A stretch of 63,338 nt of DNA, taken from Mycobacterium sp. 1465703.0 (GTDB lineage: Bacteria > Actinomycetota > Actinomycetes > Mycobacteriales > Mycobacteriaceae). Below the pieces are notes generated by a model. It was not told the origin of the DNA and ran no database searches. It was given only the letters and a program-made list of their open reading frames with translations. Where the stretch lies: the NCBI RefSeq assembly GCF_001672975.1, contig NZ_LZKU01000053.1, positions 1-63,338 of the forward strand, read 5' to 3'. The position numbers were made by a program, and so were the translations under genes. Of the stretch, positions 38,117-48,728 are shown piece after piece. Each line of letters opens with the position of its first letter. Position 1 is the first letter of the stretch.

Positions 38117-39034
38117 TTACCGGCCTGAAGAGGGGAAATATTTGAGCACGCCCTCTTGCACCACGGTGGCCAGTGGTTGCCCCGACCGATCGAAGAAATA
38201 CCCGGTGCCCAGCCCCCGCGAATCGGCTGCTACCGGCGACGATGTGGAGTACAGCACCCAGTCGTTGAAGTTGACCTGGCGGTGAAACCAAATCGAATGA
38301 TTGGCCGAGGCGGCGAATATCCGGTCGAATCCCCAGGAAAGGCCGTGCGTGGTGATAACCGAGTCCAACACCGTGGTGTCCGAGGAATACACCATTGTTG
38401 CCGTGTGCAATATCGGGTCTTCGGGAATCGTGCCCAGGGCTTTCACCCAGACCCGATTGTGCGGAAGCCGGTCGCCTTTGGTGCGCATCACCCAGGCCGG
38501 GTCGTTGGTATAACGCCATTCGATGGGCTGCAGGGCGTTGACGAAGTGCGGGACGGTCTCTTCGTACCCACGCAGCAGTTCCCCGATGGTGGGCTGTGTG
38601 TGCGGCTCGGCCACCTGCGGCGGCTCGATGCCGTGTTCCAGGCCGCGGCCGCCGGACATGTAGGAGATCATCGCCGAGCACAGCAGCGTGCCGTCTTGCA
38701 CCGCGTCCACGCGCCGATTAGCGAAGCGGCGTTCGTCACGCAGCCTGGTGACCCGGAATTCGATGTCCTTAGCGGTGTCTCCACCGTTGATGAAGTGCAC
38801 CGACAGGGCGCTCGGCGGCAGGTCGTCACGCACCAGGCTGCGGCTTCCGGCGACGAATGACTGCGACATGAGCTGACCACCGAATGTTCGCATCGGGTTC
38901 TTGCTGGGATGCGAGCCGATGAACAGGTCATCGTCGACACGAGTGAGGTCGAGTGTCGCCAGCAGCTCCGCGAAATCCGGATGGGTCTGTGTCGCGGCTT
39001 CAGCTACCGCATTCGGCTCATTGCCGGCCGGCAC
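38117..39034 (-). CDS. tesB: Acyl-CoA thioesterase II
   Basis: About 305 residues of double hot-dog acyl-CoA thioesterase, hydrolysing medium and long acyl-CoA to free acid and CoA. SHPSKNPMRTFGGQLMSQSF and LHTATMVYSSDTTVLDSV are strongly conserved with Rv1618. The catalytic Asp/Ser/Gln arrangement of TesB lies in the latter half. I chose the GTG at 39034 because AGAGGAGAG lies just upstream; the frame continues left of it only into pykA. Fifteen bases after pykA, same strand. Confidence 0.94.
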   Translation of the reverse strand: MPAGNEPNAVAEAATQTHPDFAELLATLDLTRVDDDLFIGSHPSKNPMRTFGGQLMSQSFVAGSRSLVRDDLPPSALSVHFINGGDTAKDIEFRVTRLRDERRFANRRVDAVQDGTLLCSAMISYMSGGRGLEHGIEPPQVAEPHTQPTIGELLRGYEETVPHFVNALQPIEWRYTNDPAWVMRTKGDRLPHNRVWVKALGTIPEDPILHTATMVYSSDTTVLDSVITTHGLSWGFDRIFAASANHSIWFHRQVNFNDWVLYSTSSPVAADSRGLGTGYFFDRSGQPLATVVQEGVLKYFPSSGR

Positions 39035-39048
39035 ACGCTCTCCTCTGG

Positions 39049-40467
39049 CTAGACGTCGTCCTCCCCGATCCGGTGCACATGGATGAGGTTGGTTGACCCT
39101 ACTGTGCCAGGTGGCGCGCCGGCGACGATGACCACCAGGTCGCCACGTCGGTAGCGGCCGAGTTCCAGTAGCGACTTGTCGACCTGACGGATCATGCCGT
39201 CGGTAGAGGTCATCATCGGGACGATGAACGTTTCGGTGCCCCAGGTCATGGCCAGCTGACTGCGGACCTCGGGCCACGCAGTGAAGGCCAGCAGCGGCAG
39301 CGGGGTGTGCAGGCGCGCGAGTCGCTTGACCGTGTCGCCGGACTGGGTGAAGGCGACCAGCGCCTTGGCATCGAGCCGCTCGCCGATGTCGCGGGCCGCA
39401 TACGAGATCACCCCGCGCTTGGTGCGTGGCACATGGGTCAACGGCGGTGCCGCGGTGGAATTGTCCTCGACCGCGCAGATGATGCGTGACATGGTCCGGA
39501 CGGCCGCCAGCGGATACTTGCCCACCGAGGTTTCCCCGGACAGCATCACCGCGTCGGCGCCGTCGAGGACGGCGTTGGCGACGTCGGAGGCCTCGGCGCG
39601 AGTCGGGCGTGAGCTCTCGATCATCGAATCGAGCATCTGGGTGGCCACAATGACGGGTTTCGCGTTCTCCCGGGCCATCTGGATGGCCCGCTTCTGCACC
39701 AGCGGAACCTCTTCCAAGGGCAGTTCGACGCCCAGGTCGCCGCGGGCCACCATGATGGCGTCGAAGGCCAGCACAATGGCTTCCAGATTGTCGACGGCTT
39801 CCGGCTTCTCCAGCTTCGCGATCACCGGTACCCGCCGGCCGACCCGGTCCATCACCTCGTGCACCAACTCGACGTCGGATGGGGAACGCACGAAAGAAAG
39901 TGCAACCAGGTCGACGCCGAGATCCAGTGCGAAGTTGAGATCCTCGATGTCCTTCTCCGACAAGGCCGGTGCGGAGACGTTCATGCCGGGCAGCGAGATG
40001 CCCTTGTTGTTGCTTACCGGACCGCCCTCGACGACGGTGCAGACCACGTCGTCGCCCTCGATGGCGTCGATCACCAACCCGACCTTGCCGTCGTCGACCA
40101 GAATTCGGTCACCGACGGCGGCGTCCTCGGCGAGCTTCTTGTAGGTGGTGGATACCCGGTCGTGGTCGCCTTCGCAGTCGGCGACGGTGATCCGCACCGT
40201 TTCGCCGTCCGCCCAGTAGGTGGGGCCGGTGGCGAAGCGCCCCAGCCGGATCTTGGGACCCTGCAAGTCGGCGAGCACACCGACGGCGCGGCCGGTGCCA
40301 TCGGAAGCCGACCGAACCCGCTCGTAGGCGGCTTTGTGATCGGAGTAGTCGCCATGGCTGAAGTTCAACCGGGCGACGTCCATTCCGGCCTCGACCAGCG
40401 CCAGAATCGATTCATCCGAATTGGTCGCAGGGCCAAGGGTGCAGACGATCTTCCCGCGTCTACTCAC
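39049..40467 (-). CDS. pykA: Pyruvate kinase
   Basis: A 472-residue pyruvate kinase, converting phosphoenolpyruvate and ADP to pyruvate and ATP. MSRRGKIVCTLGPATNS opens the barrel; IMVARGDLGVELPLEEVP carries the metal and substrate residues; VATQMLDSMIESSRPTRAE and DAVMLSGETSVGKYP are signature segments. The C-terminal regulatory domain is complete. Same length as Rv1617. ATG at 40467. Upstream of tesB, likely one transcript. Confidence 0.97.
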   Translation of the reverse strand: MSRRGKIVCTLGPATNSDESILALVEAGMDVARLNFSHGDYSDHKAAYERVRSASDGTGRAVGVLADLQGPKIRLGRFATGPTYWADGETVRITVADCEGDHDRVSTTYKKLAEDAAVGDRILVDDGKVGLVIDAIEGDDVVCTVVEGGPVSNNKGISLPGMNVSAPALSEKDIEDLNFALDLGVDLVALSFVRSPSDVELVHEVMDRVGRRVPVIAKLEKPEAVDNLEAIVLAFDAIMVARGDLGVELPLEEVPLVQKRAIQMARENAKPVIVATQMLDSMIESSRPTRAEASDVANAVLDGADAVMLSGETSVGKYPLAAVRTMSRIICAVEDNSTAAPPLTHVPRTKRGVISYAARDIGERLDAKALVAFTQSGDTVKRLARLHTPLPLLAFTAWPEVRSQLAMTWGTETFIVPMMTSTDGMIRQVDKSLLELGRYRRGDLVVIVAGAPPGTVGSTNLIHVHRIGEDDV

Positions 40468-40533
40468 GCCGACCCAGCATAGTCGTGTGTCACCCGCACG
40501 GCCCGCAGATAGCGGACGCCGCGCAGTGTGCTT

Positions 40534-40983
40534 TCAGCCACCAAGAACGGTGGGAAACAACGGGAAGGCGGGCAGGTTACGCAGCACCGTCCACGCGATC
40601 GTGGCGATGACGATGACCGTCAGCCACGCCGGTCGTGGCAGCGATACCTTGCCCCGCGCCCGGCGCACCAGCACCCACGCGACCAGCAGCGGGATTCCTG
40701 CCAGCAGAAAGACGTTGTCGTGGATACCGGCCACCAGGTCACCGTGCAACAGGTCATACGTCATCCGCAGTCCACCGCAAAACGGGCAATTCCAACCGGT
40801 CAGCAACTTGAACGGACACAGCGGGTAAATCGAGCTCGGACGGTGCGGGTCGGTCAGCGCGACGTAGCCGAGCGCACCGCCCAGTACGACGCCGGTACCG
40901 GCCGCGAGGTAGCGCCGATGACGCCGCAGACTGTCTGGCTGGGGCTGTCCGGGATGATGTGCGGGCGGATGAGGTTGCATCAT
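40534..40983 (-). CDS. DUF2752 membrane protein
   Basis: A 149-residue protein with a Pro/His-rich start, then a membrane segment, the DUF2752 motif LCPFKLLTGWNCPFCGGLR with Cys pairs, and two further hydrophobic segments. It matches Rv1616. Function unknown; the Cys-rich CPFCGG loop recalls other DUF2752 proteins of actinobacteria. As I recall, M. tuberculosis has one more small gene (Rv1615) between this and lgt; here only 74 bases separate them. Confidence 0.88.
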   Translation of the reverse strand: MMQPHPPAHHPGQPQPDSLRRHRRYLAAGTGVVLGGALGYVALTDPHRPSSIYPLCPFKLLTGWNCPFCGGLRMTYDLLHGDLVAGIHDNVFLLAGIPLLVAWVLVRRARGKVSLPRPAWLTVIVIATIAWTVLRNLPAFPLFPTVLGG

Positions 40984-41057
40984 CTCGCGGCTGACCTTGC
41001 GTTGGTCACGCTTTTCAGCATGCCAGATCCAGGCCGTCGCCCGGTGAGATCAGGCGG

Positions 41058-42911
41058 TCAGCGGCGAGACAGCCGGTTCCTCAGTCGCGAGCCCCATCGC
41101 CGCTTGGCTTCCGGCTGAGCGGGGGTGGTATCGACGGCTTCTGGCGTGGCGGGTTCCTCGGATGCGGTCTCAGTGGCCGGTTCATCGTCGGTCGTATCGG
41201 CACCGGCGTCGGGCTTGTCTTCGACGGGCTCGTCTGCTGAATCCTCAGCGGCGGGTTGACTTTCCGGTTTTTCGGGTTCGGCTTCCGGCTCTGTGGCTGC
41301 AGCTTCGGTTTGCGGCTCATCGCCTTCGGCCGATACAGCTTCCGGTTCCTCGGTTTCGGGCTCTTCAGCTTCCTCGGCCGCAGCTTCGGGCTCTTCGGCT
41401 TCGGGTTCTTCGGGCTCTTCGGCCGCAGCTTCGGGCTCTTCCGGCTCCTCGGCTTCGGGCTCTGCAGCTTTCTCAGAAACAGCTTCGGGCTCTTCGGCTT
41501 CGCGCTCTTCGGCTTCCTCGGCCGCAGCTTCGGGCTCTTCGGCTTCGCGCTCTTCAGCCTCTTCGACCGCAGCTTCGGGTTCTTCAGCCTCTTCGGCGGC
41601 AGCCTCGGGTTCTTCGGCTTCGGGTTCTTCGGCTTCTTCGGCTTCTTCGGCCGCAGCTTCGGGCTCTTCAGCCTCCTCGGCCGCAGCTTCCGGCTCCGCA
41701 GCTTCCTCGGCGGCAGCCTCGGGCTCTTCAGCCTCGGGCAGTTCGGCTTCGCGCTCTTCAGCCTCTTCGGTCTCTACGGCCGCAGCTTCAGACTCTTCAG
41801 CCTCGGGTTCGTCGGTCTTCTCGCCGGCCTGCGCCCCGGCGATCGCCTCCGCTGAGTCCGCTGCCGGTTCTTCCGTTTCCGGCTCGGCTGCGGTGATTCC
41901 GTCAGCTTCCGCCGGCTTCGCAGACTCTGCGGGTGCGTCACCGGCACCGACACCTACTCCCGCAGCGCCCGCCACTCCCGCAGCGCCCGCCACCGCCGCG
42001 GGTTCATGCTCCGACTCCGCTTCGGCCGCTTCCTCCTCGAGGTACTGCTTGCCGCGCAGGGTTTCGGGATCTTCGCGGCCCTTGGGCGCCGCCATCAGAT
42101 ACACCACGGCCCCAATGAACACGAAAGTCGATGTGAACGAATTGATCCGGATGCCGGCGATGTGGGTGGCGGTGTCGTCGCGCAACAACTCGACGCAGAA
42201 TCGCCCAACGCAATAGCCAGCCACATAAAGCGCGAACAGTCGGCCGTGGCCTAGTGTGAAGCGGCGGTCCGCGTAGATCAAAGCGACGAAAATCAGGACA
42301 TTCCAGAGCAATTCGTAGAGGAACGTCGGCTGCACAACGAATGCGATCTGGCCCGTCGAGACGCCGTCCAGCGAGTGCGGATCGATGTATCCGGAGGGAT
42401 CGCGGCGGTAAAAGACCTCCAGGCCCCACGGCAGCGTCGTTTCACGGCCGTAGAGCTCTTGGTTGAAGTAATTACCGAGGCGGCCGATCGCTTGCGCCAG
42501 AATGATTCCCGGAGCCAGTGCGTCGGCGAAGGCCGGAAGGGGAATCCCGTGCCGACGGCAGCCGATCCATGCGCCGACGCCACCGAGCGCGACCGCGCCC
42601 CAAATGCCCAGGCCGCCATCCCAGATCCGCACGGCCGCCCCGAGTCCCGCGCCACCGGGACCCCAATACGTGCGCCAGTCAGTGGCCAGGTGATACAGCC
42701 GGCCACCGATCAATCCGAACGGCACGGTCCACAGCGCGATGTCATAGATCACTCCGCGCTCACCGCCACGCGCCGCCCAGCGCCGGTCACCGATCAGCAG
42801 CGCGGCCACGATGCCGGCGATGATGAACAGCGCGTAAGCCCGGATGGGCACCGGCCCAAGGTGCCACACGCCCTGCGGTGGGCTCGGGAAAGAAGCCAGC
42901 AACGTCGTCAC
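41058..42911 (-). CDS. lgt: Prolipoprotein diacylglyceryl transferase with long acidic repeat tail
   Basis: A 617-residue Lgt, moving diacylglyceryl from phosphatidylglycerol to the lipobox Cys of prolipoproteins at the membrane. The catalytic part (~1-280) has seven membrane segments and the signature IGRLGNYFNQELYGRETTLPW, split over residues ~141-161. After residue ~300 comes a very acidic Glu/Ala/Pro tail with many EEPEAAAEEA units, then a basic end (KRRWGSRLRNRLSRR). The M. tuberculosis enzyme is 468 residues, so the tail is long here. Start GTG at 42911 overlaps the trpA stop (GTGA). Confidence 0.96.
   Translation of the reverse strand: MTTLLASFPSPPQGVWHLGPVPIRAYALFIIAGIVAALLIGDRRWAARGGERGVIYDIALWTVPFGLIGGRLYHLATDWRTYWGPGGAGLGAAVRIWDGGLGIWGAVALGGVGAWIGCRRHGIPLPAFADALAPGIILAQAIGRLGNYFNQELYGRETTLPWGLEVFYRRDPSGYIDPHSLDGVSTGQIAFVVQPTFLYELLWNVLIFVALIYADRRFTLGHGRLFALYVAGYCVGRFCVELLRDDTATHIAGIRINSFTSTFVFIGAVVYLMAAPKGREDPETLRGKQYLEEEAAEAESEHEPAAVAGAAGVAGAAGVGVGAGDAPAESAKPAEADGITAAEPETEEPAADSAEAIAGAQAGEKTDEPEAEESEAAAVETEEAEEREAELPEAEEPEAAAEEAAEPEAAAEEAEEPEAAAEEAEEAEEPEAEEPEAAAEEAEEPEAAVEEAEEREAEEPEAAAEEAEEREAEEPEAVSEKAAEPEAEEPEEPEAAAEEPEEPEAEEPEAAAEEAEEPETEEPEAVSAEGDEPQTEAAATEPEAEPEKPESQPAAEDSADEPVEDKPDAGADTTDDEPATETASEEPATPEAVDTTPAQPEAKRRWGSRLRNRLSRR
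41250..41830 (-). repeat. Tandem Glu-Pro-Glu-Ala-rich repeats in the lgt tail
   Basis: About 580 bases of imperfect units encoding EEPEAAAEEAE and variants (EREAEEPEA, EEPEEPEAAA). On the plus strand it reads as GGCTCTTCGGCTTC-type repeats. The reading frame is kept throughout, so copy number may vary among strains without frameshift. Confidence 0.9.
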
Positions 42912-43723
42912 GAGGCAACCGCCCTTTGACGAACACCGGCGGCGAGTTCCTCAGTCAGTGCACGCAATGCGGTCAACCCCCCGTCCCCCAGTGCCGACAC
43001 CAGCGCGGACCCGACAATGACACCGTCGGCGTAGCTGCCGATCTGAGCGGCTTGCTCTCGCGACCGCACCCCCAGCCCGACACCGACGGGTATGTCGGAT
43101 ACCTCTTTGACCCTGCTCACCAGTTCGGGCGCGGCGTTGGATACCACGTCACGCGCACCCGTCACGCCCATCGTCGACGCCGCATAGACGAACCCGCGAG
43201 ACGCCTCGACCGTCAGCGCCAACCGCTGCGGCGTCGAGGACGGCGCCACCAGAAATATCCGGTCCAACCCATGCGCCTCCGACGCCGCCAGCCATTGCGC
43301 GGCCTCGTCAGGGATCAGATCGGGGGTGATCATGCCGTAACCGCCGGCCGATGCCAGATCGCGGGCGAACGCGTCAACCCCGTAGCGCAACACGGGGTTC
43401 CAGTAGGTCATCACCACCGCGTGTCCACCGGCCGCGCTGATCGCCTCGACCGCGGCGAGGGTGTCGCGGACGCGCACGCCCCCGTGCAGTGCGGCCTCGG
43501 TCGCCTTCGCGATGGTGGGGCCGTCCATGCCGGGGTCGGAGTAGGGAATGCCGACTTCGATGATGTCGCAACCCGATTCGACCAGTGCGATCATTCCGTT
43601 CACGGACGTCGGGACGTCCGGGTAACCGGTGGGCAGATAGCCGATCAGCGCCGCGCGATTGTCGTTGCGGCAGCCATCGAAGATCGCCGTGAGCCTGCTT
43701 GCTTCGCTCTGCTTGACCGTCAT
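42908..43723 (-). CDS. trpA: Tryptophan synthase alpha subunit
   Basis: A 271-residue TIM-barrel enzyme cleaving indole-3-glycerol phosphate to indole and glyceraldehyde-3-phosphate, with Trp[12 protein letters not shown] and [22 protein letters not shown] hold the catalytic Glu and Asp; [16 protein letters not shown] and [12 protein letters not shown] bind phosphate. The ATG at 43723 overlaps the trpB stop as ATGA; an upstream TTG/GTG extension to 43753 is less likely. Its TGA overlaps the lgt start. Confidence 0.97.
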   Translation of the reverse strand: MTVKQSEASRLTAIFDGCRNDNRAALIGYLPTGYPDVPTSVNGMIALVESGCDIIEVGIPYSDPGMDGPTIAKATEAALHGGVRVRDTLAAVEAISAAGGHAVVMTYWNPVLRYGVDAFARDLASAGGYGMITPDLIPDEAAQWLAASEAHGLDRIFLVAPSSTPQRLALTVEASRGFVYAASTMGVTGARDVVSNAAPELVSRVKEVSDIPVGVGLGVRSREQAAQIGSYADGVIVGSALVSALGDGGLTALRALTEELAAGVRQRAVAS

Positions 43724-44982
43724 CGGTCGCTGGACCCCAGCAGCCCGAACCACTTAGCGGCCGTCTCGACGTCCTTGTCACCGCGCCCGGACAGGTTCAC
43801 CACGACGATGGCTCCCCGGCCCAGTTCCGGGCCCAATTTCAGCGCACCGGCTACGGCGTGCGCGGATTCGATGGCCGGGATGATCCCTTCGGTGCGACAC
43901 AAGATACGGAACGCATCCATCGCCTCCGCGTCGGTGATCGGACGGTACTCGGCACGTTCGGTCTCGCGCAGATACGCATGCTCCGGACCCACGCCGGGAT
44001 AATCGAGACCCGCTGAAATGGAATGGGATTCGATGGTCTGCCCGTCTTCGTCCTGAAGCAGATATGAGAACGATCCCTGAAACGCTCCGGGTGAACCGCC
44101 GGTGAAAGTCGCAGCGTGTCTTCCGGTTTCGACGCCATCGCCGGCTGCCTCGAATCCGATCAGCCGCACCGCCGGATCGTCGATGAACGGATGGAAGATG
44201 CCGATGGCGTTGGATCCGCCACCGATGCAGGCCACCACCGCATCGGGCAACCGGCCCGCCTGGGCCTGGATCTGAGCGCGCGCCTCTAGGCCGATGATGC
44301 GCTGAAAATCGCGCACCATGGCGGGAAAGGGATGCGGGCCCGCCGCGGTGCCGAAACAGTAGTAAGTCGTGTCGGCGTTGGTGACCCAATCCCGGAATGC
44401 CTCGTTAATGGCATCTTTGAGCGTTCTGGAACCGCTTTCGACCGAGACGACCGTTGCCCCCAGCAAGCGCATCCGGGCCACGTTGAGCGCCTGGCGCTCG
44501 GTGTCCACGGCGCCCATGTAGACCACGCACTCCAGGCCGAGCAACGCACACGCGGTGGCGGTCGCCACGCCGTGCTGGCCGGCCCCGGTCTCGGCGATCA
44601 CCCGCTTCTTGCCCATCCGCTGGGCCAGCAACGCCTGACCGAGCACGTTGTTGATCTTGTGAGAACCGGTGTGGTTCAGGTCTTCTCGCTTGAGAAAGAT
44701 TCGCACGCCGGCCTGTTCGGACAGCCGGGAAGCCTCATACAGAGGCGACGGCCGGCCGGCGTAGTTCGCCTGCAGGTAATCAAGCGTGTCCAGGAAGTCC
44801 TGGTTGACACGTTCCTTTTCGTACGCGGCGGTGACCTCTTCGACCACGGCCATCAACGCTTCGGCGACGTAGCGGCCGCCGTACACGCCGAAATGGCCAC
44901 CGGCATCAGGTTCGTGACGGGTGGGTTCGGCGATGGCGGCGCTCGGGAGCGGCGGGTTCGGGTGGGACAGGTCCACCATCAC
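43720..44982 (-). CDS. trpB: Tryptophan synthase beta subunit
   Basis: A 420-residue PLP enzyme joining indole and serine to tryptophan. [16 protein letters not shown] holds the PLP Lys; [13 protein letters not shown] and the PLP-phosphate loop [17 protein letters not shown] are intact, as is the C-terminal [12 protein letters not shown]. The start is taken as the ATG at 44982 or the next Met. Seventy bases after trpC and overlapping trpA by four bases, so trpC-trpB-trpA-lgt appear co-transcribed. Confidence 0.97.
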   Translation of the reverse strand: MMVDLSHPNPPLPSAAIAEPTRHEPDAGGHFGVYGGRYVAEALMAVVEEVTAAYEKERVNQDFLDTLDYLQANYAGRPSPLYEASRLSEQAGVRIFLKREDLNHTGSHKINNVLGQALLAQRMGKKRVIAETGAGQHGVATATACALLGLECVVYMGAVDTERQALNVARMRLLGATVVSVESGSRTLKDAINEAFRDWVTNADTTYYCFGTAAGPHPFPAMVRDFQRIIGLEARAQIQAQAGRLPDAVVACIGGGSNAIGIFHPFIDDPAVRLIGFEAAGDGVETGRHAATFTGGSPGAFQGSFSYLLQDEDGQTIESHSISAGLDYPGVGPEHAYLRETERAEYRPITDAEAMDAFRILCRTEGIIPAIESAHAVAGALKLGPELGRGAIVVVNLSGRGDKDVETAAKWFGLLGSSDR

Positions 44983-45052
44983 CAGGGCTCTACGTGGGGA
45001 TGGCTCATGGGTTCAGGGGTTTCAGCGCCGGGGCTCTTCAGTGAGGTAGTGA

Positions 45053-45871
45053 CTAACGAGCCGGTTTCGGACAGGAAGGATGGGTGCCCGCGGTGACCAA
45101 GTCGGCAACCGCGGCGCGCGGGTCGCCACTTTTGACCAGACCTTCGCCGACCAGGACGGCGTCGGCGCCCGCACCGGCATACGCGAGCAGATCTCCGGTA
45201 CCGCGCACTCCGGATTCGGCGATCCTGATGACGTTGCTGGGCAGCCCCGGAGCGATGCGCGCGAAGCAATCCCGGTCCACCTCGAGCGTCGCCAGATCCC
45301 GCGCGTTCACACCGATCACCTTGGCCCCGGCCTTGAGTGCCCGATCGGCTTCTTCTTCGGTGTGCACCTCGACGAGCGCCGTCATGCCCAGCGATTCGGT
45401 GCGGTCCAGCATCGACACCAACGCCGACTGCTCCAGCGCGGCAACGATGAGCAGCAGCATGTCGGCGCCGTGCGCACGCGCTTCATGGATTTGGTAGGGC
45501 TGCACGACAAAGTCTTTGCGCAGAATCGGTATCGAGACCGCCGCGCGAACCGCGTCGAGGTCGTCGAGCGAGCCGTGAAAACGCCGCTCCTCGGTCAGCA
45601 CGCTGATGATGCGGGCGCCACCGTCTTCGTAGGCCCGGGCCAGTTTGGCCGGATCGGCAATGGTCGCCAGGGAACCCGCAGACGGGCTGGCACGCTTGAC
45701 TTCGGCGATGACGCCGATTCCGGGTTCGCGCAGCGCGGCCATCACATCGCGTGGCGGTGGCGCGGCTGCTGCGGCGGCTTTGATCTCGGACAGGCTGATG
45801 AGCGCTTCGCGCGCGGCAACGTCGGCCCGGACTCCCTCGAGGATGGAGTCAAGCACGGTTGCCGGACTCAT
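45053..45871 (-). CDS. trpC: Indole-3-glycerol phosphate synthase
   Basis: A 272-residue TIM-barrel enzyme closing the indole ring from carboxyphenylaminodeoxyribulose phosphate. [13 protein letters not shown] carries the catalytic Lys, [16 protein letters not shown] the second Lys, and [12 protein letters not shown] the phosphate loop. ATG at 45871. Same length as Rv1611. No trpF occurs nearby, so the preceding step should be done by HisA/PriA encoded at 51864. Confidence 0.97.
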   Translation of the reverse strand: MSPATVLDSILEGVRADVAAREALISLSEIKAAAAAAPPPRDVMAALREPGIGVIAEVKRASPSAGSLATIADPAKLARAYEDGGARIISVLTEERRFHGSLDDLDAVRAAVSIPILRKDFVVQPYQIHEARAHGADMLLLIVAALEQSALVSMLDRTESLGMTALVEVHTEEEADRALKAGAKVIGVNARDLATLEVDRDCFARIAPGLPSNVIRIAESGVRGTGDLLAYAGAGADAVLVGEGLVKSGDPRAAVADLVTAGTHPSCPKPAR

Positions 45872-45982
45872 GCCTGTCGTTTCCCTTCGCCCTGTCGTCC
45901 GCTGTCAGCCCACGGCCACTGCGTTGTCCCGGCCGATTACGACGACGTCAATGAAGGGTAGCGGCCCACGGCTTGCGGTCCG

Positions 45983-46669
45983 TCACCGACCCTCGGTGTC
46001 AGACTCACGTGCCCGATCGGTTGGGTCGCGTCCCTCGTCAAGCGCGTCCCAGATCATCCGCTCCGACATTTCCGGCGTCTCCGGCTGCTCCAGCATCGCG
46101 CCATCGGGCTCTTTGCGTAGCGCAATCGACCGACGACTCGCCGGTGTCCCGTACTTCATTGCGCTCGAACGGGCCGACCCCGCATCCGAGGCCGATCGCA
46201 TCAGCAAGACCGCGGCGACGAGCGCGCACGCGGCTGCGGCCACCGTGACGCCCGCACCCCAGTACCGCCGATCGCTTCCGACCAGCGACATCACCGAGAT
46301 GTGGGCCAGTTCAGCGCCGCGGACCGCCACGTCGGGCAGCACCCACAGGCTGATGCCGAGGTAGCCGACCGCCAGGCTGACCACCGCCAACAGTCCGGCC
46401 AGCGCGCGCAGCAGCCAGCCACGCACCGCGATGGCGGCGACGGCTGCGGCCAGCAGCAGCAATGCCAACGGCAGCAGCGCCGTCGACCACGCCGTACCGG
46501 CCAACGTCACCTGTTTGGGCGGTCCCAGCCCATCAAATGACCGGATGACGACCCAGGGCAGACGCGAGGCCGCCCATAAGGCGCCCGCGGCAATCGCCAG
46601 CATCGCCTGGGCAATCCGGATCATCCACCGGCTGTTGAGCCGGCGGGCGCCCGCGCGGGCCTCAGTCAT
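45983..46669 (-). CDS. Trp-operon-associated membrane protein (TIGR02234 type)
   Basis: A 228-residue protein with four hydrophobic segments (~15-35, 50-72, 75-100, 130-155) and a charged cytoplasmic-looking tail. It is the counterpart of Rv1610, found between trpE and trpC in actinobacteria; a link to tryptophan synthesis or transport is assumed from position only. The ATG at 46669 overlaps the trpE end by 8 bases, suggesting coupled translation. Confidence 0.88.
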   Translation of the reverse strand: MTEARAGARRLNSRWMIRIAQAMLAIAAGALWAASRLPWVVIRSFDGLGPPKQVTLAGTAWSTALLPLALLLLAAAVAAIAVRGWLLRALAGLLAVVSLAVGYLGISLWVLPDVAVRGAELAHISVMSLVGSDRRYWGAGVTVAAAACALVAAVLLMRSASDAGSARSSAMKYGTPASRRSIALRKEPDGAMLEQPETPEMSERMIWDALDEGRDPTDRARESDTEGR

Positions 46670-48194
46670 CGCCCGCCGGTTCGGTCAGCGTCTCGGCGGC
46701 CGAGATCGCGCTGAGCACCGCACGGGCCTTATTGGTCGCCTCGGTGTACTCGTAGGGCCCGTTGGAGTCCGCCACTACCCCGCCACCGGATTGCACGTAG
46801 GCGGTGCCGTCGCGCATCAGGGCGGTGCGGATGGCGATCGCGAAGTCGGCGTTGCCGGCGAAGTCCAGGTAGCCCACCACACCGCCGTAGAGTCCGCGGC
46901 GCGTCTTCTCCACCTCTTCGATGAGCTCCATGGCCCGCACCTTCGGCGCGCCGGACAGCGTGCCGGCCGGGAAACAGGCCGTCACCGCATCCAACGCGGT
47001 GCGACCCTCGCCGAGAGTGCCGTGCACCGTCGACACCAGATGCATGACATGGCTATAGCGCTCGATGTGGCTGTAGTCCTCGACACGAACGGTGCCCGGC
47101 GCGCAGACCCGGCCCAGATCGTTGCGGCCCAGGTCGACCAGCATCAGGTGCTCGGCCCGTTCTTTCTCGTCGGCCAGCAGCTCCTTTTCCAGCAGTTGAT
47201 CCTCTTCGTCGGTCTCCCCGCGCCACCGGGTTCCGGCGATCGGGTGGGTGCTCGCGGTGCCGTCGGCGACGGTGACCAACGCTTCCGGGCTGGACCCGAC
47301 GATCGAAAAGTCAGTTCCGCCAGTGCCATTCGGCACGTGCATCAGATACATGTAGGGGCTGGGGTTGGTGACCCGCAATATCCGGTACACGTCGATGGGG
47401 TCGACCTCGGTATCGATTTCGAAGCGCTGCGATGGCACCACCTGAAACGCTTCACCGGCAGCGATCTGGTCGACCAGGTAGTCGACGATCTTCCCGTATT
47501 CCTCGACGCTGCGCTGCGCGCGGTAGCGCGGCTCAGGCCTTGCGAACGTCGCGACGGTGGACAACAACGGCTGGCCCAGCGCCGCGGTCATCACGTCCAG
47601 GCGGGCGACCGCGTCGTCGTAGGCCTCGTCCACCCGCTCATCGGTCCCGTTCCAGTTCACCGCGTTGGCGATCAGCGTGATGGTGCCCTCATGGTGGTCG
47701 ACCGCCGCCACGTCGGTGGCCAGCAGCAACAGCATGTCCGGCAGGCCCAAGTCATCAACGGCCAGTGCCGGCAGCCGCTCCAGGCGCCGCACCATGTCGT
47801 AAGCGAAGAAACCGACCATGCCGCCCGACAGCGGCGGCAGCCCTTCGAGCGGCGCGGTGGCCAGCAACTCGAGCGTGTCCCGCAGCGCCTGCAGCGGGTC
47901 ACCCCCGGTCGGTGCGTCTTGGGGCACCACGCCCAGCCAGACGGCTTGGTCATCACGCACCGTCAATGCCGACGGTGCGCCGGCGCCGATGAACGACCAC
48001 CGCGACCAGGAGCGGCCGTGCTCGGCCGACTCCAGCAGGAAAGTGCCCGGGCGATTGGCGGCGAGTTTGCGGTACGCCGACAGCGGCGTCTCACTGTCGG
48101 CCAGCACCTTGCGGGTCACCGGAACCACCCGGTGTTCGGCTGCCAGCCGGCGGAAATCCTCTCGTGAGGTCGTCGCGGCGAGGTGGGCGTGCAC
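46662..48194 (-). CDS. trpE: Anthranilate synthase component I
   Basis: About 510 residues converting chorismate and ammonia/glutamine to anthranilate. [18 protein letters not shown] carries the tryptophan feedback-inhibition element; [27 protein letters not shown] and [14 protein letters not shown] are the chorismate-binding core. The GTG at 48194 has GGGAGGATGG just upstream and matches the N-terminus of Rv1609 ([13 protein letters not shown]); the open frame extends far left but over bcp on the other strand. Divergent from bcp with 72 bases between. Confidence 0.97.
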   Translation of the reverse strand: MHAHLAATTSREDFRRLAAEHRVVPVTRKVLADSETPLSAYRKLAANRPGTFLLESAEHGRSWSRWSFIGAGAPSALTVRDDQAVWLGVVPQDAPTGGDPLQALRDTLELLATAPLEGLPPLSGGMVGFFAYDMVRRLERLPALAVDDLGLPDMLLLLATDVAAVDHHEGTITLIANAVNWNGTDERVDEAYDDAVARLDVMTAALGQPLLSTVATFARPEPRYRAQRSVEEYGKIVDYLVDQIAAGEAFQVVPSQRFEIDTEVDPIDVYRILRVTNPSPYMYLMHVPNGTGGTDFSIVGSSPEALVTVADGTASTHPIAGTRWRGETDEEDQLLEKELLADEKERAEHLMLVDLGRNDLGRVCAPGTVRVEDYSHIERYSHVMHLVSTVHGTLGEGRTALDAVTACFPAGTLSGAPKVRAMELIEEVEKTRRGLYGGVVGYLDFAGNADFAIAIRTALMRDGTAYVQSGGGVVADSNGPYEYTEATNKARAVLSAISAAETLTEPAGDD

Positions 48195-48266
48195 TGATCC
48201 ATCCTCCCAGACGCGTTGCTGGGCTTCGGCCCAACCCGACGCCGACGGCGGCGTAGCGTGTCCGCC

Positions 48267-48725
48267 ATGAAACCTGGTGACACCGTCGCGGACTTCGAAT
48301 TGCCCGATCAGACCGGGGCGCCCCGCAAGCTCAGCGACCTGCTTTCCAGCGGGCCCGTCGTGTTGTTCTTCTACCCCGCCGCGATGACGCCCGGCTGCAC
48401 CAAGGAAGCATGTCATTTCCGCGACCTGGCCTCCGAATTCACCGCGGTCGGGGCCAACCGGGTGGGGATCAGCACCGACGCCGTGCCCAAGCAGGCCAAG
48501 TTCGCCGACACGCAGAAGTTCGACTACCCGTTGCTGTCGGACAGCGACGGCACGGTGGCCACCCAGTTCGGCGTCAAGCGCGGCCTGCTCGGCAAGCTGA
48601 TGCCGGTCAAACGGACGACGTTCGTCATCGACACAGATCGCACGGTGCTCGAGGTGATCTCCAGCGAATTCAACATGGACAGCCACGCCGACAAGGCGCT
48701 GGCCACGCTGCGCGCCCGGGCCTGA
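48267..48725 (+). CDS. bcp: Thiol peroxidase of the BCP/AhpC (peroxiredoxin Q) family
   Basis: A 152-residue atypical 2-Cys peroxiredoxin reducing hydrogen peroxide and lipid peroxides. [18 protein letters not shown] holds the peroxidatic Cys and, five residues on, the resolving Cys. [17 protein letters not shown] and the late [13 protein letters not shown] complete the thioredoxin fold. The ATG at 48267 ([10 protein letters not shown]) is preferred over an upstream frame of Arg-rich codons. Counterpart of Rv1608c. Confidence 0.95.
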   Translation: MKPGDTVADFELPDQTGAPRKLSDLLSSGPVVLFFYPAAMTPGCTKEACHFRDLASEFTAVGANRVGISTDAVPKQAKFADTQKFDYPLLSDSDGTVATQFGVKRGLLGKLMPVKRTTFVIDTDRTVLEVISSEFNMDSHADKALATLRARA

Positions 48726-48728
48726 CGG

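Noticed and set aside
41293..42216. Ser/Ala/Gly-rich plus-strand frames opposite the lgt repeats
   Set aside because: Repeat-driven antisense reading of the Lgt tail; no start signal or family.
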